Part shown: positions 34,466 to 43,109 of the stretch, piece after piece
How positions within the stretch are numbered: position 1 is the first letter of the stretch
Layout of the letters: the number at the start of each line of letters is the position of its first letter
Source: Novosphingobium sp. Leaf2
Lineage (GTDB): Bacteria; Pseudomonadota; Alphaproteobacteria; Sphingomonadales; Sphingomonadaceae
Direction: 5' to 3'
Length of the DNA: 64,000 nucleotides
NCBI RefSeq assembly: GCF_001421325.1
Contig: NZ_LMJY01000020.1
Coordinates: 1-64,000 of the forward strand
The notes under the pieces: generated by a model
Database searches by the model: none
What the model was told of the DNA's origin: nothing
Seen by the model: only the letters and a program-made list of their open reading frames with translations
Program-made: the position numbers and the translations under genes

Positions 34466-35608
34466 ATGACGCAGCAGTTCGGACTGACTGATGACCAGCT
34501 TGCGATCCAGGACATGGCCCGCAAGTTCACCGCTGACCGCATCACGCCTTTCGCGGCGGAGTGGGACGAGAAGCATCATTACCCGGTAGACGTGTGGAAG
34601 GCCGCGGGCGAACTAGGCTTCGGTGCGATCTACGTGTCGGAGGAGAGTGGCGGCATAGGGCTGTCACGCCTCGATGCGGCGCTCATCATGGAAGCGATGT
34701 CCTACGGCTGCCCCGCCACCAGCGCCTACATCTCAATCCATAACATGGGCGCCTGGATGATCGACGCGTTTGGCGATCAGCAGCTCAAGGATCGCTATCT
34801 CCCCGATCTGGTGTCGATGGAAAAGTTGGTATCCTACTGCTTGACCGAACCCGGATCGGGGTCGGACGCGGCGGCGCTCAAGACGTCTGCACGGCTGGAC
34901 GGCGACCACTATGTGATCAACGGCACCAAGCAGTTCATCTCGGGCGGCGGGGTCAACGACGTTTACGTGGTGATGGCGCGAACCGGCGAGCACAAGTCGC
35001 GCGGGATATCCTGCTTCGTCGTCGACAAGGACACGCCGGGGGTCCACTTCGGAGCGCCCGAACGCAAGCTGGGCTGGAACGCCTCGCCCACCGCGCAAGT
35101 GATCTTCGAAGATGCGCGCATTCCGGTGGAAAACCGGGTCGGCGCCGAGGGTGATGGCTTCAAGTTCGCGATGGCGGGGCTCGATGGCGGGCGCTTGAAC
35201 ATCGGTGCCTGCTCGCTGGGCGGGGCGCAGCGGTGCCTTGATGAAGCGGTGCAGTATGCCAAGGACCGCAAGCAGTTCGGCCAGGCGATCGCCGAGTTTC
35301 AGAGCACGCAATTCCAGCTTGCCGACATGGCCACCGAACTGGAAGCGGCGCGTGCGCTGCTGTATCTTGCCGCCGCCAAGGTTTCCGAAGGTGCACCGGA
35401 CAAGACGCGGTTCTCGGCGATGGCCAAGCTGCTCGCCACCGACACCGGTTCATCGGTGGTGGACCGGGCGTTGCAGATATTCGGCGGCTACGGCTACCTC
35501 AAGGACTACCCGATCGAGCGCTTCTGGCGCGACTTGCGCGTGCATCGCATCCTGGAAGGCACCAACGAGGTCATGCGCATGATCGTTGGCCGCGAGCTGG
35601 TGAAGTAA
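34466..35608 (+). CDS. Isobutyryl-CoA dehydrogenase-like acyl-CoA dehydrogenase
   Basis: This 380-residue flavoprotein should oxidise isobutyryl-CoA to methacrylyl-CoA in valine breakdown, passing electrons to ETF. Visible features are the FAD-binding YCLTEPGSGSDAAALKT and GISCFVVDKDTPGVHFG, the middle AERKLGW-type block, RKQFGQAIAEFQSTQFQLADMATELEAAR, QIFGGYGYLKDYPIERFWRDLRVHRI, and the catalytic Glu in LEGTNEVMRMIVGREL. The substrate assignment rests on its operon: an HIB-CoA hydrolase, an enoyl-CoA hydratase and mmsB follow within 10 bp or by overlap. Confidence 0.88.
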   Translation: MTQQFGLTDDQLAIQDMARKFTADRITPFAAEWDEKHHYPVDVWKAAGELGFGAIYVSEESGGIGLSRLDAALIMEAMSYGCPATSAYISIHNMGAWMIDAFGDQQLKDRYLPDLVSMEKLVSYCLTEPGSGSDAAALKTSARLDGDHYVINGTKQFISGGGVNDVYVVMARTGEHKSRGISCFVVDKDTPGVHFGAPERKLGWNASPTAQVIFEDARIPVENRVGAEGDGFKFAMAGLDGGRLNIGACSLGGAQRCLDEAVQYAKDRKQFGQAIAEFQSTQFQLADMATELEAARALLYLAAAKVSEGAPDKTRFSAMAKLLATDTGSSVVDRALQIFGGYGYLKDYPIERFWRDLRVHRILEGTNEVMRMIVGRELVK

Positions 35609-35617
35609 GGGGCCATC

Positions 35618-36661
35618 ATGACTGACGAAGTGCTGTTCCGGCGCGAGGGTGTGGCGGGCGTCACCTCGCTCAACCGTCCCAAGGCCATCCACGCCCTGAC
35701 GCTGGCGATGTGCGAGGCGATGACAGCGCAACTGGCTGCCTGGGCTGACGACGCGGCGATCAAGGTTGTCCTGATCGGCCATGCCGAAGGCCGGGGGTTC
35801 TGCTCGGGCGGCGACATCAATCTGCTGCGCCATTCGGCTTTGACGGATGGTGGCGCAGCGGGGAAGCGGTTCTTCTTTGAGGAGTACCGCCTCAACGACC
35901 TGCTGTTCAACTACACCAAGCCCGTGGTCGCTTTCATGGACGGGATCACCATGGGCGGCGGCGTGGGCATTTCGCAGCCGGCGAAATACCGCGTCGCAAC
36001 GCCGGCCACCCGCTTCGCCATGCCGGAAACCGGCATTGGCCTGTTCCCCGACGTCGGCGGCGGCTGGTATCTGTCGCGGCTTGAAGGCCACGTGGGGCAA
36101 TATCTGGCGCTGACCGGAGCGCGCCTCGATGGTGCCGAATGCCTTTGGGCGGGCCTGGCCACGCACTATCTGCCGGCCGAGGCGCTGGCGGAGGCGAAAG
36201 CGCGGATCGCCAAGGGCGAGAGTGCGGACACTGTGCTGCCGGACCTGTCGGTGGTTCCCCCAGATCCGAAGATTGCAGCCCATGCAGCAGATATCCGCCG
36301 CCATTTCAGCTTCGATACCCTTGAGCAGGTTCTGGCGTCGCTGGAAGCTGACAGTTCGCAGTGGGCGGCCAGCCAGCTTGCGACGCTGCGTTCTAAAAGC
36401 CCGCAGGCCTGCAAAGTCGCCTTACGCCAGCTCGCGCAATCGCAAAAGCTGGACACCTTCACGCAGAACATGGCGATGGAATATCGCATCGGCAGCCGGG
36501 TGCTGGTCCTTCCCGATTTCGCCGAAGGCGTGCGTGCGGTGATCGTGGACAAAGACAACGCGCCGCGCTGGAACCCTGCCACCCCCGATGGCGTGACTGA
36601 CGAGATGGTGGACGCGATCTTCGCGCCGCTTGCCCCTGCAGAGGAATGGAAACCGCTATGA
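35618..36661 (+). CDS. 3-hydroxyisobutyryl-CoA hydrolase (HIBCH-like)
   Basis: This 347-residue crotonase-fold enzyme is expected to cleave 3-hydroxyisobutyryl-CoA to free 3-hydroxyisobutyrate. HIBCH-type motifs are [33 protein letters not shown], the catalytic Glu region [23 protein letters not shown], and a long C-terminal extension with [17 protein letters not shown] sequence (here [19 protein letters not shown]) that ordinary hydratases lack. It starts 9 bp after the dehydrogenase gene and overlaps the next gene by 4 bp. Confidence 0.9.
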   Translation: MTDEVLFRREGVAGVTSLNRPKAIHALTLAMCEAMTAQLAAWADDAAIKVVLIGHAEGRGFCSGGDINLLRHSALTDGGAAGKRFFFEEYRLNDLLFNYTKPVVAFMDGITMGGGVGISQPAKYRVATPATRFAMPETGIGLFPDVGGGWYLSRLEGHVGQYLALTGARLDGAECLWAGLATHYLPAEALAEAKARIAKGESADTVLPDLSVVPPDPKIAAHAADIRRHFSFDTLEQVLASLEADSSQWAASQLATLRSKSPQACKVALRQLAQSQKLDTFTQNMAMEYRIGSRVLVLPDFAEGVRAVIVDKDNAPRWNPATPDGVTDEMVDAIFAPLAPAEEWKPL

Positions 36662-37440
36662 GCTACGAGACGATCCTTGTTGACCGAAAAGGGCCGGTAA
36701 CCCTCTTTACGCTTAACCGGCCGCAAGCGCTCAACGCCCTCAACAGCACCGTGCTCGCCGAACTGATCGAGGCATTCGCCGCGTTCGAGGCCGATCCGGA
36801 GCAGCGCTGCGCGGTGATCACCGGTTCGGGCGAAAAGGCGTTCGCTGCCGGAGCAGACATCAAGGAAATGTCCGACAAGCCGGGCGCTGCCTTCTATGCG
36901 GAAGATTTTTTCGTTGGCTGGACGAGCCGCATCGTCAAGACCACGCGCAAGCCCTGGATTGCCGCAGTCAACGGGTTTGCGCTGGGCGGCGGGTGCGAGC
37001 TGGCGATGATGGCGGACTTCATTATCGCGTCTGAAAACGCCAAATTCGGGCAGCCTGAAATCAAGCTGGGCGTAGCGCCCGGCATGGGCGGATCGCAGCG
37101 GCTGGCCCGCGCGGTGGGCAAGTCCAAGGCGATGGACATGTGTCTGACCGGGCGCATGATGGACGCGGCGGAGGCCGAGCGAGCGGGCCTCGTCAGCCAG
37201 GTCGTCCCGCTCGATGCGTTGCTGGACACCGCGCTCAAGTCTGCTGCCACGATTGCCGGCATGCCCCCGCTGGCGGCGATGATGAACAAGGAAATGGTCA
37301 ACCTGGCGTTCGAGACGACGCTGGATACCGGCCTGATCGTCGAACGTCGCATGTTCCAAGTGCTGACCGGCACCGAAGACCGGGCGGAAGGCATGGCTGC
37401 ATTCGTAGAAAAGCGCCCGGGCGTGTGGAAAGGCAAGTAA
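36658..37440 (+). CDS. Enoyl-CoA hydratase (valine pathway)
   Basis: This 260-residue short-chain hydratase has both catalytic glutamates: one in [15 protein letters not shown] and one in [26 protein letters not shown]. The oxyanion-hole [11 protein letters not shown] is also present. In this operon it would hydrate methacrylyl-CoA to 3-hydroxyisobutyryl-CoA. The ATG overlaps the hydrolase stop as ATGA, and mmsB follows by 4 bp, indicating tight coupling. Activity on other short enoyl-CoAs is possible. Confidence 0.92.
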   Translation: MSYETILVDRKGPVTLFTLNRPQALNALNSTVLAELIEAFAAFEADPEQRCAVITGSGEKAFAAGADIKEMSDKPGAAFYAEDFFVGWTSRIVKTTRKPWIAAVNGFALGGGCELAMMADFIIASENAKFGQPEIKLGVAPGMGGSQRLARAVGKSKAMDMCLTGRMMDAAEAERAGLVSQVVPLDALLDTALKSAATIAGMPPLAAMMNKEMVNLAFETTLDTGLIVERRMFQVLTGTEDRAEGMAAFVEKRPGVWKGK

Positions 37441-37444
37441 CACC

Positions 37445-38314
37445 ATGAAGATCGCATTCATCGGGCTTGGCAACATGGGCGGCGGCATGGCCGCGAACCT
37501 GGTCAAAGCCGGGCACGAAGTCCACGCGTTCGATTTGTCCGCCGATGCGCTGGCCAAGGCTACGGAACACGGCTGCCAGACGCACACCGCCGTTCCCGAT
37601 GCGGTGGCCGGCGTTGATGCCGTCGTTACGATGCTGCCCAACGGCGGGATCGTGAAGGCGGTGTACACGTCAGACGTGATCGGCAAGGCGCCAGCAGGCG
37701 CGCTGTTCCTCGATTGCTCTACGATCGACGTTGAAACCGCGCGCGAAGTGGCCGATCTTGCGCGCCAGGGCGGCTACGAGATGGTCGATGCGCCCGTTTC
37801 CGGCGGCATCGCGGCGGCCAATGGCGGTACGCTCACGTTCATGGTCGGTGGTCCGCAGGCCGTGTTCGACAAGGCGCGCGCGGTACTCGATCCGATGGCC
37901 AAGGCGGTCATCCACGCCGGCGAAAGCGGCGCGGGGCAGGTGGCCAAGATGTGCAACAACATGCTGCTGGCGATCCACATGATCGGCACGTGCGAAGCAC
38001 TGGCGATGGCGCAGAAAGCCGGGCTGGATCCGCAGAAGTTCTATGAAATCAGCTCGAAATCTACCGGCTATTGCTGGTCGCTGAATGACTACACTCCGGC
38101 ACCGGGTATCGGCGCGGCAAGCCCGGCGGACAACGACTACGCGGGAGGCTTCGCGTCTGCGCTGATGCTCAAGGATCTGCGCCTTGCGATGGCCGGCGCG
38201 AGCGGGGCAGGGGCCACGGTGCCACTGGGCGAGCACGCGACCAAAATCTACGAAACTTTCGTGGAGGCCGGTAACGGCGGCAAGGACTTCGGGGCGATCT
38301 TTACGACGCTGTGA
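37445..38314 (+). CDS. mmsB: 3-hydroxyisobutyrate dehydrogenase
   Basis: This 289-residue beta-hydroxyacid dehydrogenase has the NAD-binding FIGLGNMGGGMAANLVKAGH, the substrate-binding DAPVSGGIAAANGGTLTFMVGG, the catalytic Lys in GAGQVAKMCNNMLL and the late KDLRLAM. It oxidises 3-hydroxyisobutyrate to methylmalonate semialdehyde. It ends the valine run; the usual next enzyme, MmsA, is not in the window. Its last 14 bases overlap the 3' end of a small convergent gene. Confidence 0.95.
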   Translation: MKIAFIGLGNMGGGMAANLVKAGHEVHAFDLSADALAKATEHGCQTHTAVPDAVAGVDAVVTMLPNGGIVKAVYTSDVIGKAPAGALFLDCSTIDVETAREVADLARQGGYEMVDAPVSGGIAAANGGTLTFMVGGPQAVFDKARAVLDPMAKAVIHAGESGAGQVAKMCNNMLLAIHMIGTCEALAMAQKAGLDPQKFYEISSKSTGYCWSLNDYTPAPGIGAASPADNDYAGGFASALMLKDLRLAMAGASGAGATVPLGEHATKIYETFVEAGNGGKDFGAIFTTL

Positions 38315-38504
38315 TCGCAGCGCGCCGGGCCTGTTCGAACCGGGGCAGTTTCATGCCTTTGGTTCGGCCGGTGAGGTGAAAGTGCCGGCACAGTTCGCAG
38401 CGATAGCTGCGTAATGGGAATGGCGCTTTGGCCGCAACGGCCAGGGCGTCCACCTCGTCGGTAAAGCGCGCCTTGCGGCGGCACACACCTGGCTTGGTGC
38501 GCAT
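38301..38504 (-). CDS. Small Cys-pair protein (CxxC-FHLT type), unknown function
   Basis: This 67-residue basic protein starts MRTKPGVCRRKARFTDE and carries SYRCELCRHFHLTGRTKG. The C-x2-C followed by FHLT is a pattern found in small, possibly zinc-binding bacterial and phage proteins of unknown role. It begins directly after the NUDIX gene stop, so it is probably co-transcribed with it. It overlaps the mmsB 3' end by 14 bp on the opposite strand. There is no signal peptide or membrane segment. Confidence 0.65.
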   Translation of the reverse strand: MRTKPGVCRRKARFTDEVDALAVAAKAPFPLRSYRCELCRHFHLTGRTKGMKLPRFEQARRAAITAS

Positions 38505-38505
38505 C

Positions 38506-39054
38506 TTAAGCAACCAGAGAAGGGCCGAGCAGCGCCAGCATCTTGACGTCCATCGCATAACCCCGCTCGCGCCACGTGGCGACGCAATCCACTAATCCCG
38601 CCAACGCGACCCGGTGGACTATTATATCCTCACCGTCCACGCCGCCGCCCTTGCTAACTTTTTCAAGCTGGGTGGCGCGAAACAAGCTGAAGCTTTCGCT
38701 CACCATGCCCGGGGAGGAGTGGAATTCCCCGATCCGCTCGATCTTGCCGGCGCGGTAGCCGGTTTCCTCCTCCAGTTCGCGCGCAGCGGCGATCGCGGCA
38801 TCCTCGCCGGATTTGCCATCGTCGTCACCGACGAGCCCGGCGGGCAGTTCGATGGTGCGGCAACCCAGCGGCACGCGAAACTGTTCGACGAGAATGACGT
38901 TAGCCTCGTCGTCGATCGCAAGGATTACCGCCGCCTGGATGCCGCGCGCGCGGCCCACATATTCCCATCGACCCCGGCGTTTGGCGGTGATGAAGCGACC
39001 CTGCCACATCACTTCTTCGGGCTTGTCGGCATCGTAATGATCGGGAAGGGTCAC
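38506..39054 (-). CDS. NUDIX hydrolase, ADP-ribose pyrophosphatase-like
   Basis: This 182-residue protein has a NUDIX box around 82-104: AGLVGDD...[12 protein letters not shown], with the R-E-x2-E-E-x-G core that binds metal. IELPAGL just before it is typical of ADP-ribose pyrophosphatases that hydrolyse ADP-ribose to AMP and ribose-5-phosphate. The GTG start at 39054 forms a GTGA overlap with the TPM protein gene stop, which decides the start. Confidence 0.88.
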   Translation of the reverse strand: MTLPDHYDADKPEEVMWQGRFITAKRRGRWEYVGRARGIQAAVILAIDDEANVILVEQFRVPLGCRTIELPAGLVGDDDGKSGEDAAIAAARELEEETGYRAGKIERIGEFHSSPGMVSESFSLFRATQLEKVSKGGGVDGEDIIVHRVALAGLVDCVATWRERGYAMDVKMLALLGPSLVA

Positions 39055-39734
39055 AGTTCAATCAACCTGTCGGGCAGTTCGTTCACATCGCCCTCATGCC
39101 GGGGAACGTGCAGCGCCAGAATCGCGCCGACTTTGCCAACGCCGGCGACCATCGCGTCGGCAATGCGGTCATCGGCCAAGTGGGCCACCATCGCGGCCAC
39201 GGTGTCGTGCCAGACACCGGGTTCCACCTTGCTGGCGATGGCGTCGTCAGCGATCACCTCCACCCGCCGCTCGCGGATCGAGATATAGATCAGCGTGCCG
39301 GTGCGCCCGGCAGTGCGCGCCTCGGCGCCGATATGGAACGCCTGCATGGCGCGGCCTCGTACGCGGGCTGTCCGCACGGGGCCGGGGATCAGGAAGAACT
39401 TGAGCGGATCCCACATCTGCAACAGCAGCATCGCGCCAAACTTGATCGCCGCCACCCCCAGGGCCAGCAGGAACAGCAGGCGCGGGGTCCATTCGTGCCC
39501 CCAGTCCGCCAGCAGGTGTTCGTACAGGCCCATGTAGAAATCGGGCAGCAGCGCCAGCGCCGCCAGGCCCAGGAAGGCGACCAGCGCTGACCAGGCGAGC
39601 GCCACGTCGGTATATCCGTCCGAACGCTCGGCCAGGATCGTCACGATTTCGCCGGAGCTCAGCGTTTCCGCCCCCGCCACGGCTGCGCGGATGCGTTCAT
39701 GGTCGTGCGTGGAAAGGCGTTTCGTTACTGCCAT
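39051..39734 (-). CDS. TPM-domain membrane protein
   Basis: This 227-residue protein begins [41 protein letters not shown], a TPM-like fold, then two hydrophobic segments (near 47-67 and 88-112). It continues as a cytoplasmic domain with [35 protein letters not shown], the conserved TPM core. Proteins of this family accompany YgcG/LemA genes, and their cellular role is poorly known. The start is 1 bp after the stop of the next TPM gene, and the far end overlaps the NUDIX gene. Confidence 0.85.
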   Translation of the reverse strand: MAVTKRLSTHDHERIRAAVAGAETLSSGEIVTILAERSDGYTDVALAWSALVAFLGLAALALLPDFYMGLYEHLLADWGHEWTPRLLFLLALGVAAIKFGAMLLLQMWDPLKFFLIPGPVRTARVRGRAMQAFHIGAEARTAGRTGTLIYISIRERRVEVIADDAIASKVEPGVWHDTVAAMVAHLADDRIADAMVAGVGKVGAILALHVPRHEGDVNELPDRLIEL

Positions 39735-39735
39735 G

Positions 39736-40554
39736 CTACCAGCTCCCGCTTGCGCCGCCGCCGCCGAAGCTGCCGCCACCACCGGAGAAGCCGCCTCCGC
39801 CTCCGCCTCCGCCGCCGCCCCAGCCGCCACCGCCGCCCCATCCGCCATGGTCATCGTCGTCATCGCCGCCGCCGAAACCGGGCATCCAGATGAACGGCAG
39901 GCCGAAACCGCCGCCACGTCCGCCCACCGCGCGCAGGATCGGCAGTACAACGAAGAAGATGATGAACAGGATGAAGATGACCGTACCGATCGACAAGTCG
40001 CCGCCGTCGCCCTTGCGCATCTGCGCGTCGGCCTGCGCCGCCACCTTCTGCGCCTGGTCCGGCGGCAGGGTAAGCTGCTTGATCAGCGCGTCAGTGCCCG
40101 CAGCGATGCCGCCCGGAATGTCGCCGGCCTTGAACCGCGGCAGGATCTGCCCGTTGATGATCAGGAAGCTCATGCCATCGGTGATGGTGCCTTCAAGGCC
40201 GTAGCCAACCTCTATGCGGACCTTGCGCTCTTTGGGTGCGACCAGCAGGATCGCGCCGTCGTTGCGGCCCTTGTCGCCGATGCCCCAGGCCCGGGCCAGC
40301 TTGTAGCCATAATCGGAAATCTCGTAGCCTTGCAGGTCCGGGACCGTCACCACCACCAGTTGGCGCTGGGACTGCTTTTCCAGTGCTTCCAGCTTCTGGG
40401 TAAGCTGCGCTTTTTCGGGGTCGGGGATGACGTTGGCAGCATCCACCACCCGCCCGGTCAGCTGCGGAAATGTCTGCGCCCACGCCTGTGGCCCGGCGAA
40501 CAGCGCGCACAGGGCCAATAGGGCGGCAAGGGCGACGGCCCGGGTGCGGGCCAT
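39736..40554 (-). CDS. TPM-domain protein with Gly-rich tail (YgcG-like)
   Basis: This 272-residue exported protein has a signal peptide (ALAALLALCALFAGPQAWA). A TPM domain (about 30-160) includes LTGRVVDAANVIPDPEKAQLTQKLEALEKQS, LGIGDKGRNDGAILLV-type sequence and VRIEVGYGLEGTITD. One transmembrane helix (about 183-203) and a C-terminal tail composed almost only of Gly with Trp, Ser and Phe follow. It lies 5 bp after the LemA gene, a pairing common in bacteria and linked to envelope maintenance. The poly-Gly codons make the tail length prone to sequencing error. Confidence 0.9.
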   Translation of the reverse strand: MARTRAVALAALLALCALFAGPQAWAQTFPQLTGRVVDAANVIPDPEKAQLTQKLEALEKQSQRQLVVVTVPDLQGYEISDYGYKLARAWGIGDKGRNDGAILLVAPKERKVRIEVGYGLEGTITDGMSFLIINGQILPRFKAGDIPGGIAAGTDALIKQLTLPPDQAQKVAAQADAQMRKGDGGDLSIGTVIFILFIIFFVVLPILRAVGGRGGGFGLPFIWMPGFGGGDDDDDHGGWGGGGGWGGGGGGGGGGFSGGGGSFGGGGASGSW

Positions 40555-40559
40555 CGGGA

Positions 40560-41162
40560 TCAGAGCTTACCCGTGAGGTCCGGGGCCTTTTCGGCGCCGG
40601 GCGTGACGGATTTGTACAGCACCATCGGCTGGGCGCCGCGCAGCCGCGCGCCGATCATCGAGGGGAAGGTGCGCACGTCCGTGTTATAATCCTGCACCGC
40701 GCCGTTGTAATCGCGGATCGCCACGCGGATACGGTTCTCCTGACCCTCCAGCTGGCTTTGCAGCATCTGGTAGTTCTGGTTCGACTTGACCTCCGGGTAG
40801 GCTTCCACGCTGGCGAGCAGGCGGCCGATGTTGGCGCCCAAGTTGGCCTGCGCTTGCTGGAACTGCGCCATCTTCTGCGGATCGTTAAGGTCATTGGCAG
40901 TGACCTGCACCGAGGTAGCCTTGGCGCGCGCTTCGGTGACGCCGACCAGAATGCCTTTTTCCTGCTCCGCCGCGCCTTTGGCCACGGCCGCCAGATTGGG
41001 CACGAGATTCGCGCGTTCCTGGAAAGCGGCTTCCACGTCAGCCCACTTGGCCTTGGCGGCTTCCTGCTTGGTCGGCACGGAGTTGAAACCGCAGGCGGCG
41101 AGCGACAGGGCCATGCCCATGGCGAGCGTATTGCGGCCAAGGCGGGCGTTGAACAGCGTCAT
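40560..41162 (-). CDS. lemA: LemA family lipoprotein
   Basis: This 200-residue protein has a lipobox-like LAAC at about residues 22-25 in its signal peptide. The helical LemA fold follows: VEAAFQERANLVPNLAAVAKGAAEQEKG, NQNYQMLQSQLEGQENRIRVAIRDYNGAVQDYNTDVRTFPS. It is probably anchored on the periplasmic side and heads the LemA-TPM-TPM-NUDIX run. The ATG at 41162 is chosen for its GGAGGA 9 bp upstream. Molecular function is unknown for the family. Confidence 0.92.
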   Translation of the reverse strand: MTLFNARLGRNTLAMGMALSLAACGFNSVPTKQEAAKAKWADVEAAFQERANLVPNLAAVAKGAAEQEKGILVGVTEARAKATSVQVTANDLNDPQKMAQFQQAQANLGANIGRLLASVEAYPEVKSNQNYQMLQSQLEGQENRIRVAIRDYNGAVQDYNTDVRTFPSMIGARLRGAQPMVLYKSVTPGAEKAPDLTGKL

Positions 41163-41348
41163 CGACTTCGATCCTCCAGTGCACACCGGCTGCGCCGGCA
41201 TCATCCATGTCGATAGATAGCGCACCCCGGCCCTTGATCAAGCGGTGCCTGCAACACAGCACGTGAAATGCAAGCCAACAAATGTTTGAGGGGAGAGATT
41301 TCCTATGGCAAACAACACCCAACAGCCACGGCAGGAAAGAGCAAGCGG

Positions 41349-41813
41349 ATGCCCCTGATCGACGAGTTCAAGAAGTTTATCGCCCGCGGCAACGTGCTGG
41401 ACCTCGCGGTCGGTGTGATGATCGGTGCGGCCTTTGGCAAGATTGTCACTTCGCTGACCGAAAACGTCATCATGCCGGTGATCGGCTGGCTCTTCGGCGA
41501 CATCGACTTTTCGACGTATTTCGTGCGACTTGGCGCCATTCCGGCGACGTATAAAGGTAGTCTGACAGACTATGCCTCGCTGAAGGCGGCGGGCGTGGCG
41601 ATGATCGGCTACGGCGAATTCATCACCCAGGTGGTGAACTTCCTGATCGTAGCGCTGGTGCTGTTCCTGCTGGTGCGCTCGATCAACAAGATGATCGAAA
41701 AGGTACAGCGCCAGCAGAAGGAAGCGGACGCTGCCGTCGTCGCACCGGTCGATCCCCAGCTTGCCACGCTCAAGGAAATCCTTGAGGAAATGCGCCGCAC
41801 CAAGGCCGTCTAA
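41349..41813 (+). CDS. mscL: Large-conductance mechanosensitive channel
   Basis: This 154-residue protein is an MscL homopentamer subunit that opens under membrane tension to release solutes on osmotic downshock. DEFKKFIARGNVLDLAVGVMIGAAFGKIVTSL is the first helix with its pore-lining glycines, VIMPVIGWLFG follows, and YGEFITQVVNFLIVALVLFLLVRSINKM is the second helix. A C-terminal helix completes it. The ATG at 41349 follows AGGAAAG; an upstream in-frame extension has no support. Confidence 0.95.
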   Translation: MPLIDEFKKFIARGNVLDLAVGVMIGAAFGKIVTSLTENVIMPVIGWLFGDIDFSTYFVRLGAIPATYKGSLTDYASLKAAGVAMIGYGEFITQVVNFLIVALVLFLLVRSINKMIEKVQRQQKEADAAVVAPVDPQLATLKEILEEMRRTKAV

Positions 41814-41844
41814 ACCTTTGCGGACAACCGCTTGGTATCGCCTC

Positions 41845-41872
41845 TTCACATCCGGCGCGAAGCCTCTATATG
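41845..41872 (+). promoter_or_regulatory. Putative ssrA promoter
   Basis: TTCACA (41845-41850) and TATATG (41867-41872) are spaced by 16 bp and would start transcription near 41880, just before the acceptor piece of the tmRNA gene. The -10 lies in the loop of a hairpin (CGAAGCCTC/GAGGTTTCG) whose role is unclear; it could also end mscL transcription. Confidence 0.45.
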
Positions 41873-41879
41873 AGGTTTC

Positions 41880-42230
41880 GCCGGCTTTGGCCGGATATGA
41901 TGATAAATTGCGCCGTGCAATAGATGCAGCGGACCCGGGGGCGGTACCCGGCGGCTCCACCATCACCCGTCCCTTCTCGCAAGGGGCTACCCTGTTGTCG
42001 CAGGGGTGATGACGGGGCCGAACTAGGATCGACGTGTGTTGAAAAGCGGTGTTTTCATCCGGGCTGAGTAACCCGTTCAAGGCTCAAAACTCATAAGTGC
42101 CAACGACAACGAAGCACTTGCTCTCGCGGCGTAATTCTAGGGCCTAACGGCCTGAAGTTACAAAGTCAGAACACGGTTGGGCCCACCGGGTAACAGAAGG
42201 GATTCCAGGGGCCCGGGGTGAGCCTGTCAA
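41880..42230 (+). ncRNA. ssrA: Two-piece (circularly permuted) tmRNA
   Basis: tmRNA rescues stalled ribosomes and tags the unfinished protein for proteolysis. The acceptor part comes first: a T-arm (CCGGG, a 7-nt loop and CCCGG) leads into CGGCTCC and the 3' end ACCA at 41959-41962. A spacer of about 51 nt, presumably removed, follows. The coding part then starts with GGGGCCG (42014-42020), which pairs fully with CGGCTCC (one G-U) to rebuild the acceptor stem, followed by the D-like AACTAGGATCGACG. The tag codons at 42099-42131 read ANDNEALALAA, then TAA. This permuted order is the alphaproteobacterial form, and the tag is sphingomonad-like. The outer ends are approximate. Confidence 0.9.
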
Positions 42231-42266
42231 CAGAATCGCCCCACCTTTCCGCATTCGTCGGCCATA

Positions 42267-42533
42267 TCAGGCGGCGGCTTTGCGTGGCGCGTCTGCTGCA
42301 TCCGACTTTTGCGCCAACGCAGCCTTTTCGTACTTGATGCAGTCCAGGATCTTGGCGCCAGCCATGAACACCGCGCCGGTGCAGGCCAGAAACAGCAGCT
42401 TGCCGCCAAAGCCGGGGAACCGGGTCAGGTAAACGCTGCCGCGCTCCACCGCGCCAAGAGCCAGTGCGTAGATGATCATGTACGCTTCCCAGTTGGTCTT
42501 GATGACGAACAGCCGCGCAATCTTGCCGAGCAT
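42267..42533 (-). CDS. Small conserved membrane protein, unknown function
   Basis: This 88-residue protein starts MLGKIARLFVIKTNWEAYMIIYALALGAVERGSVYL. It has one or two hydrophobic segments (about 15-30 and 45-62, LLFLACTGAVFMAGAKILD) and a short charged tail. Similar small membrane proteins occur in sphingomonads without a known role. The ATG at 42533 was chosen because AAAGGG lies upstream; another ATG two codons earlier sits too close to it. A longer reading to 42698 has no support. Confidence 0.7.
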   Translation of the reverse strand: MLGKIARLFVIKTNWEAYMIIYALALGAVERGSVYLTRFPGFGGKLLFLACTGAVFMAGAKILDCIKYEKAALAQKSDAADAPRKAAA

Positions 42534-42746
42534 TTCCATCCCTTTGTGCCGATCGCCCAAAACGGCGCCGATAGCAGGCGGCGGTTGAAGCCAACTGTAG
42601 CGGTTAACGAATGCCTGAATGTAAGGGTTTCCGACGTAGGCTGTAAATCCAGGATAACACCCGGGCTGTCCCGCAACGCGACACAAATTTAACCGCATAT
42701 TAGGTATTTGACGTGAAAATTCGCCCGTTCAGGCGGGGGCGATTGC

Positions 42747-43097
42747 ATGTTCATTCACAGGCAGCGGATGGAACCACGCACGGTGCTGGCGATCCAGTCC
42801 ACCGTGCATTTCGACGGACACGCGGTACAAGCGACGCTTGCCAATGCATCCTCGCGCGGGGTGCTGGCGCTGTTCCCGTCACCGCCGCAGCGTGGAACGG
42901 CGGTCGCGGTGGAGATCGGCGGGCGCGTCCTGCACGGTCAGGTCCGCTGGCGCAGTTCGGACCGGTGTGGTCTGGCGTTCAAGGATGTGCTGGATATCGA
43001 GGCACTGGCCGAAGTTGAAGGGCCGGCTGTGCAAAAAGTCGATGCGCGTCTGGTCCGGCGCAGTGGCATGGACATACTGCGCAGCCTTTTGCGCTAA
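42747..43097 (+). CDS. PilZ-domain protein (c-di-GMP binding candidate)
   Basis: This 116-residue single-domain protein shows both PilZ hallmarks: an R-x3-R near the start (RMEPR, residues 7-11) and N-x-S-x2-G (NASSRG) about 22 residues later. Beta strands RGTAVAVEIGGRVLHGQVRWRSSDRCGLAF follow. It should bind cyclic di-GMP and could connect that signal to motility or EPS export. It is convergent with rsmA and transcribed alone; the gap to the upstream gene holds nothing else visible. Confidence 0.85.
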   Translation: MFIHRQRMEPRTVLAIQSTVHFDGHAVQATLANASSRGVLALFPSPPQRGTAVAVEIGGRVLHGQVRWRSSDRCGLAFKDVLDIEALAEVEGPAVQKVDARLVRRSGMDILRSLLR

Positions 43098-43109
43098 CGA
43101 AGCGCAGCG

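Noticed and set aside
36166..37686. A 506-codon minus-strand open frame spanning valine genes
   Set aside because: It crosses the boundaries of three well-supported sense genes and shows no family motif.
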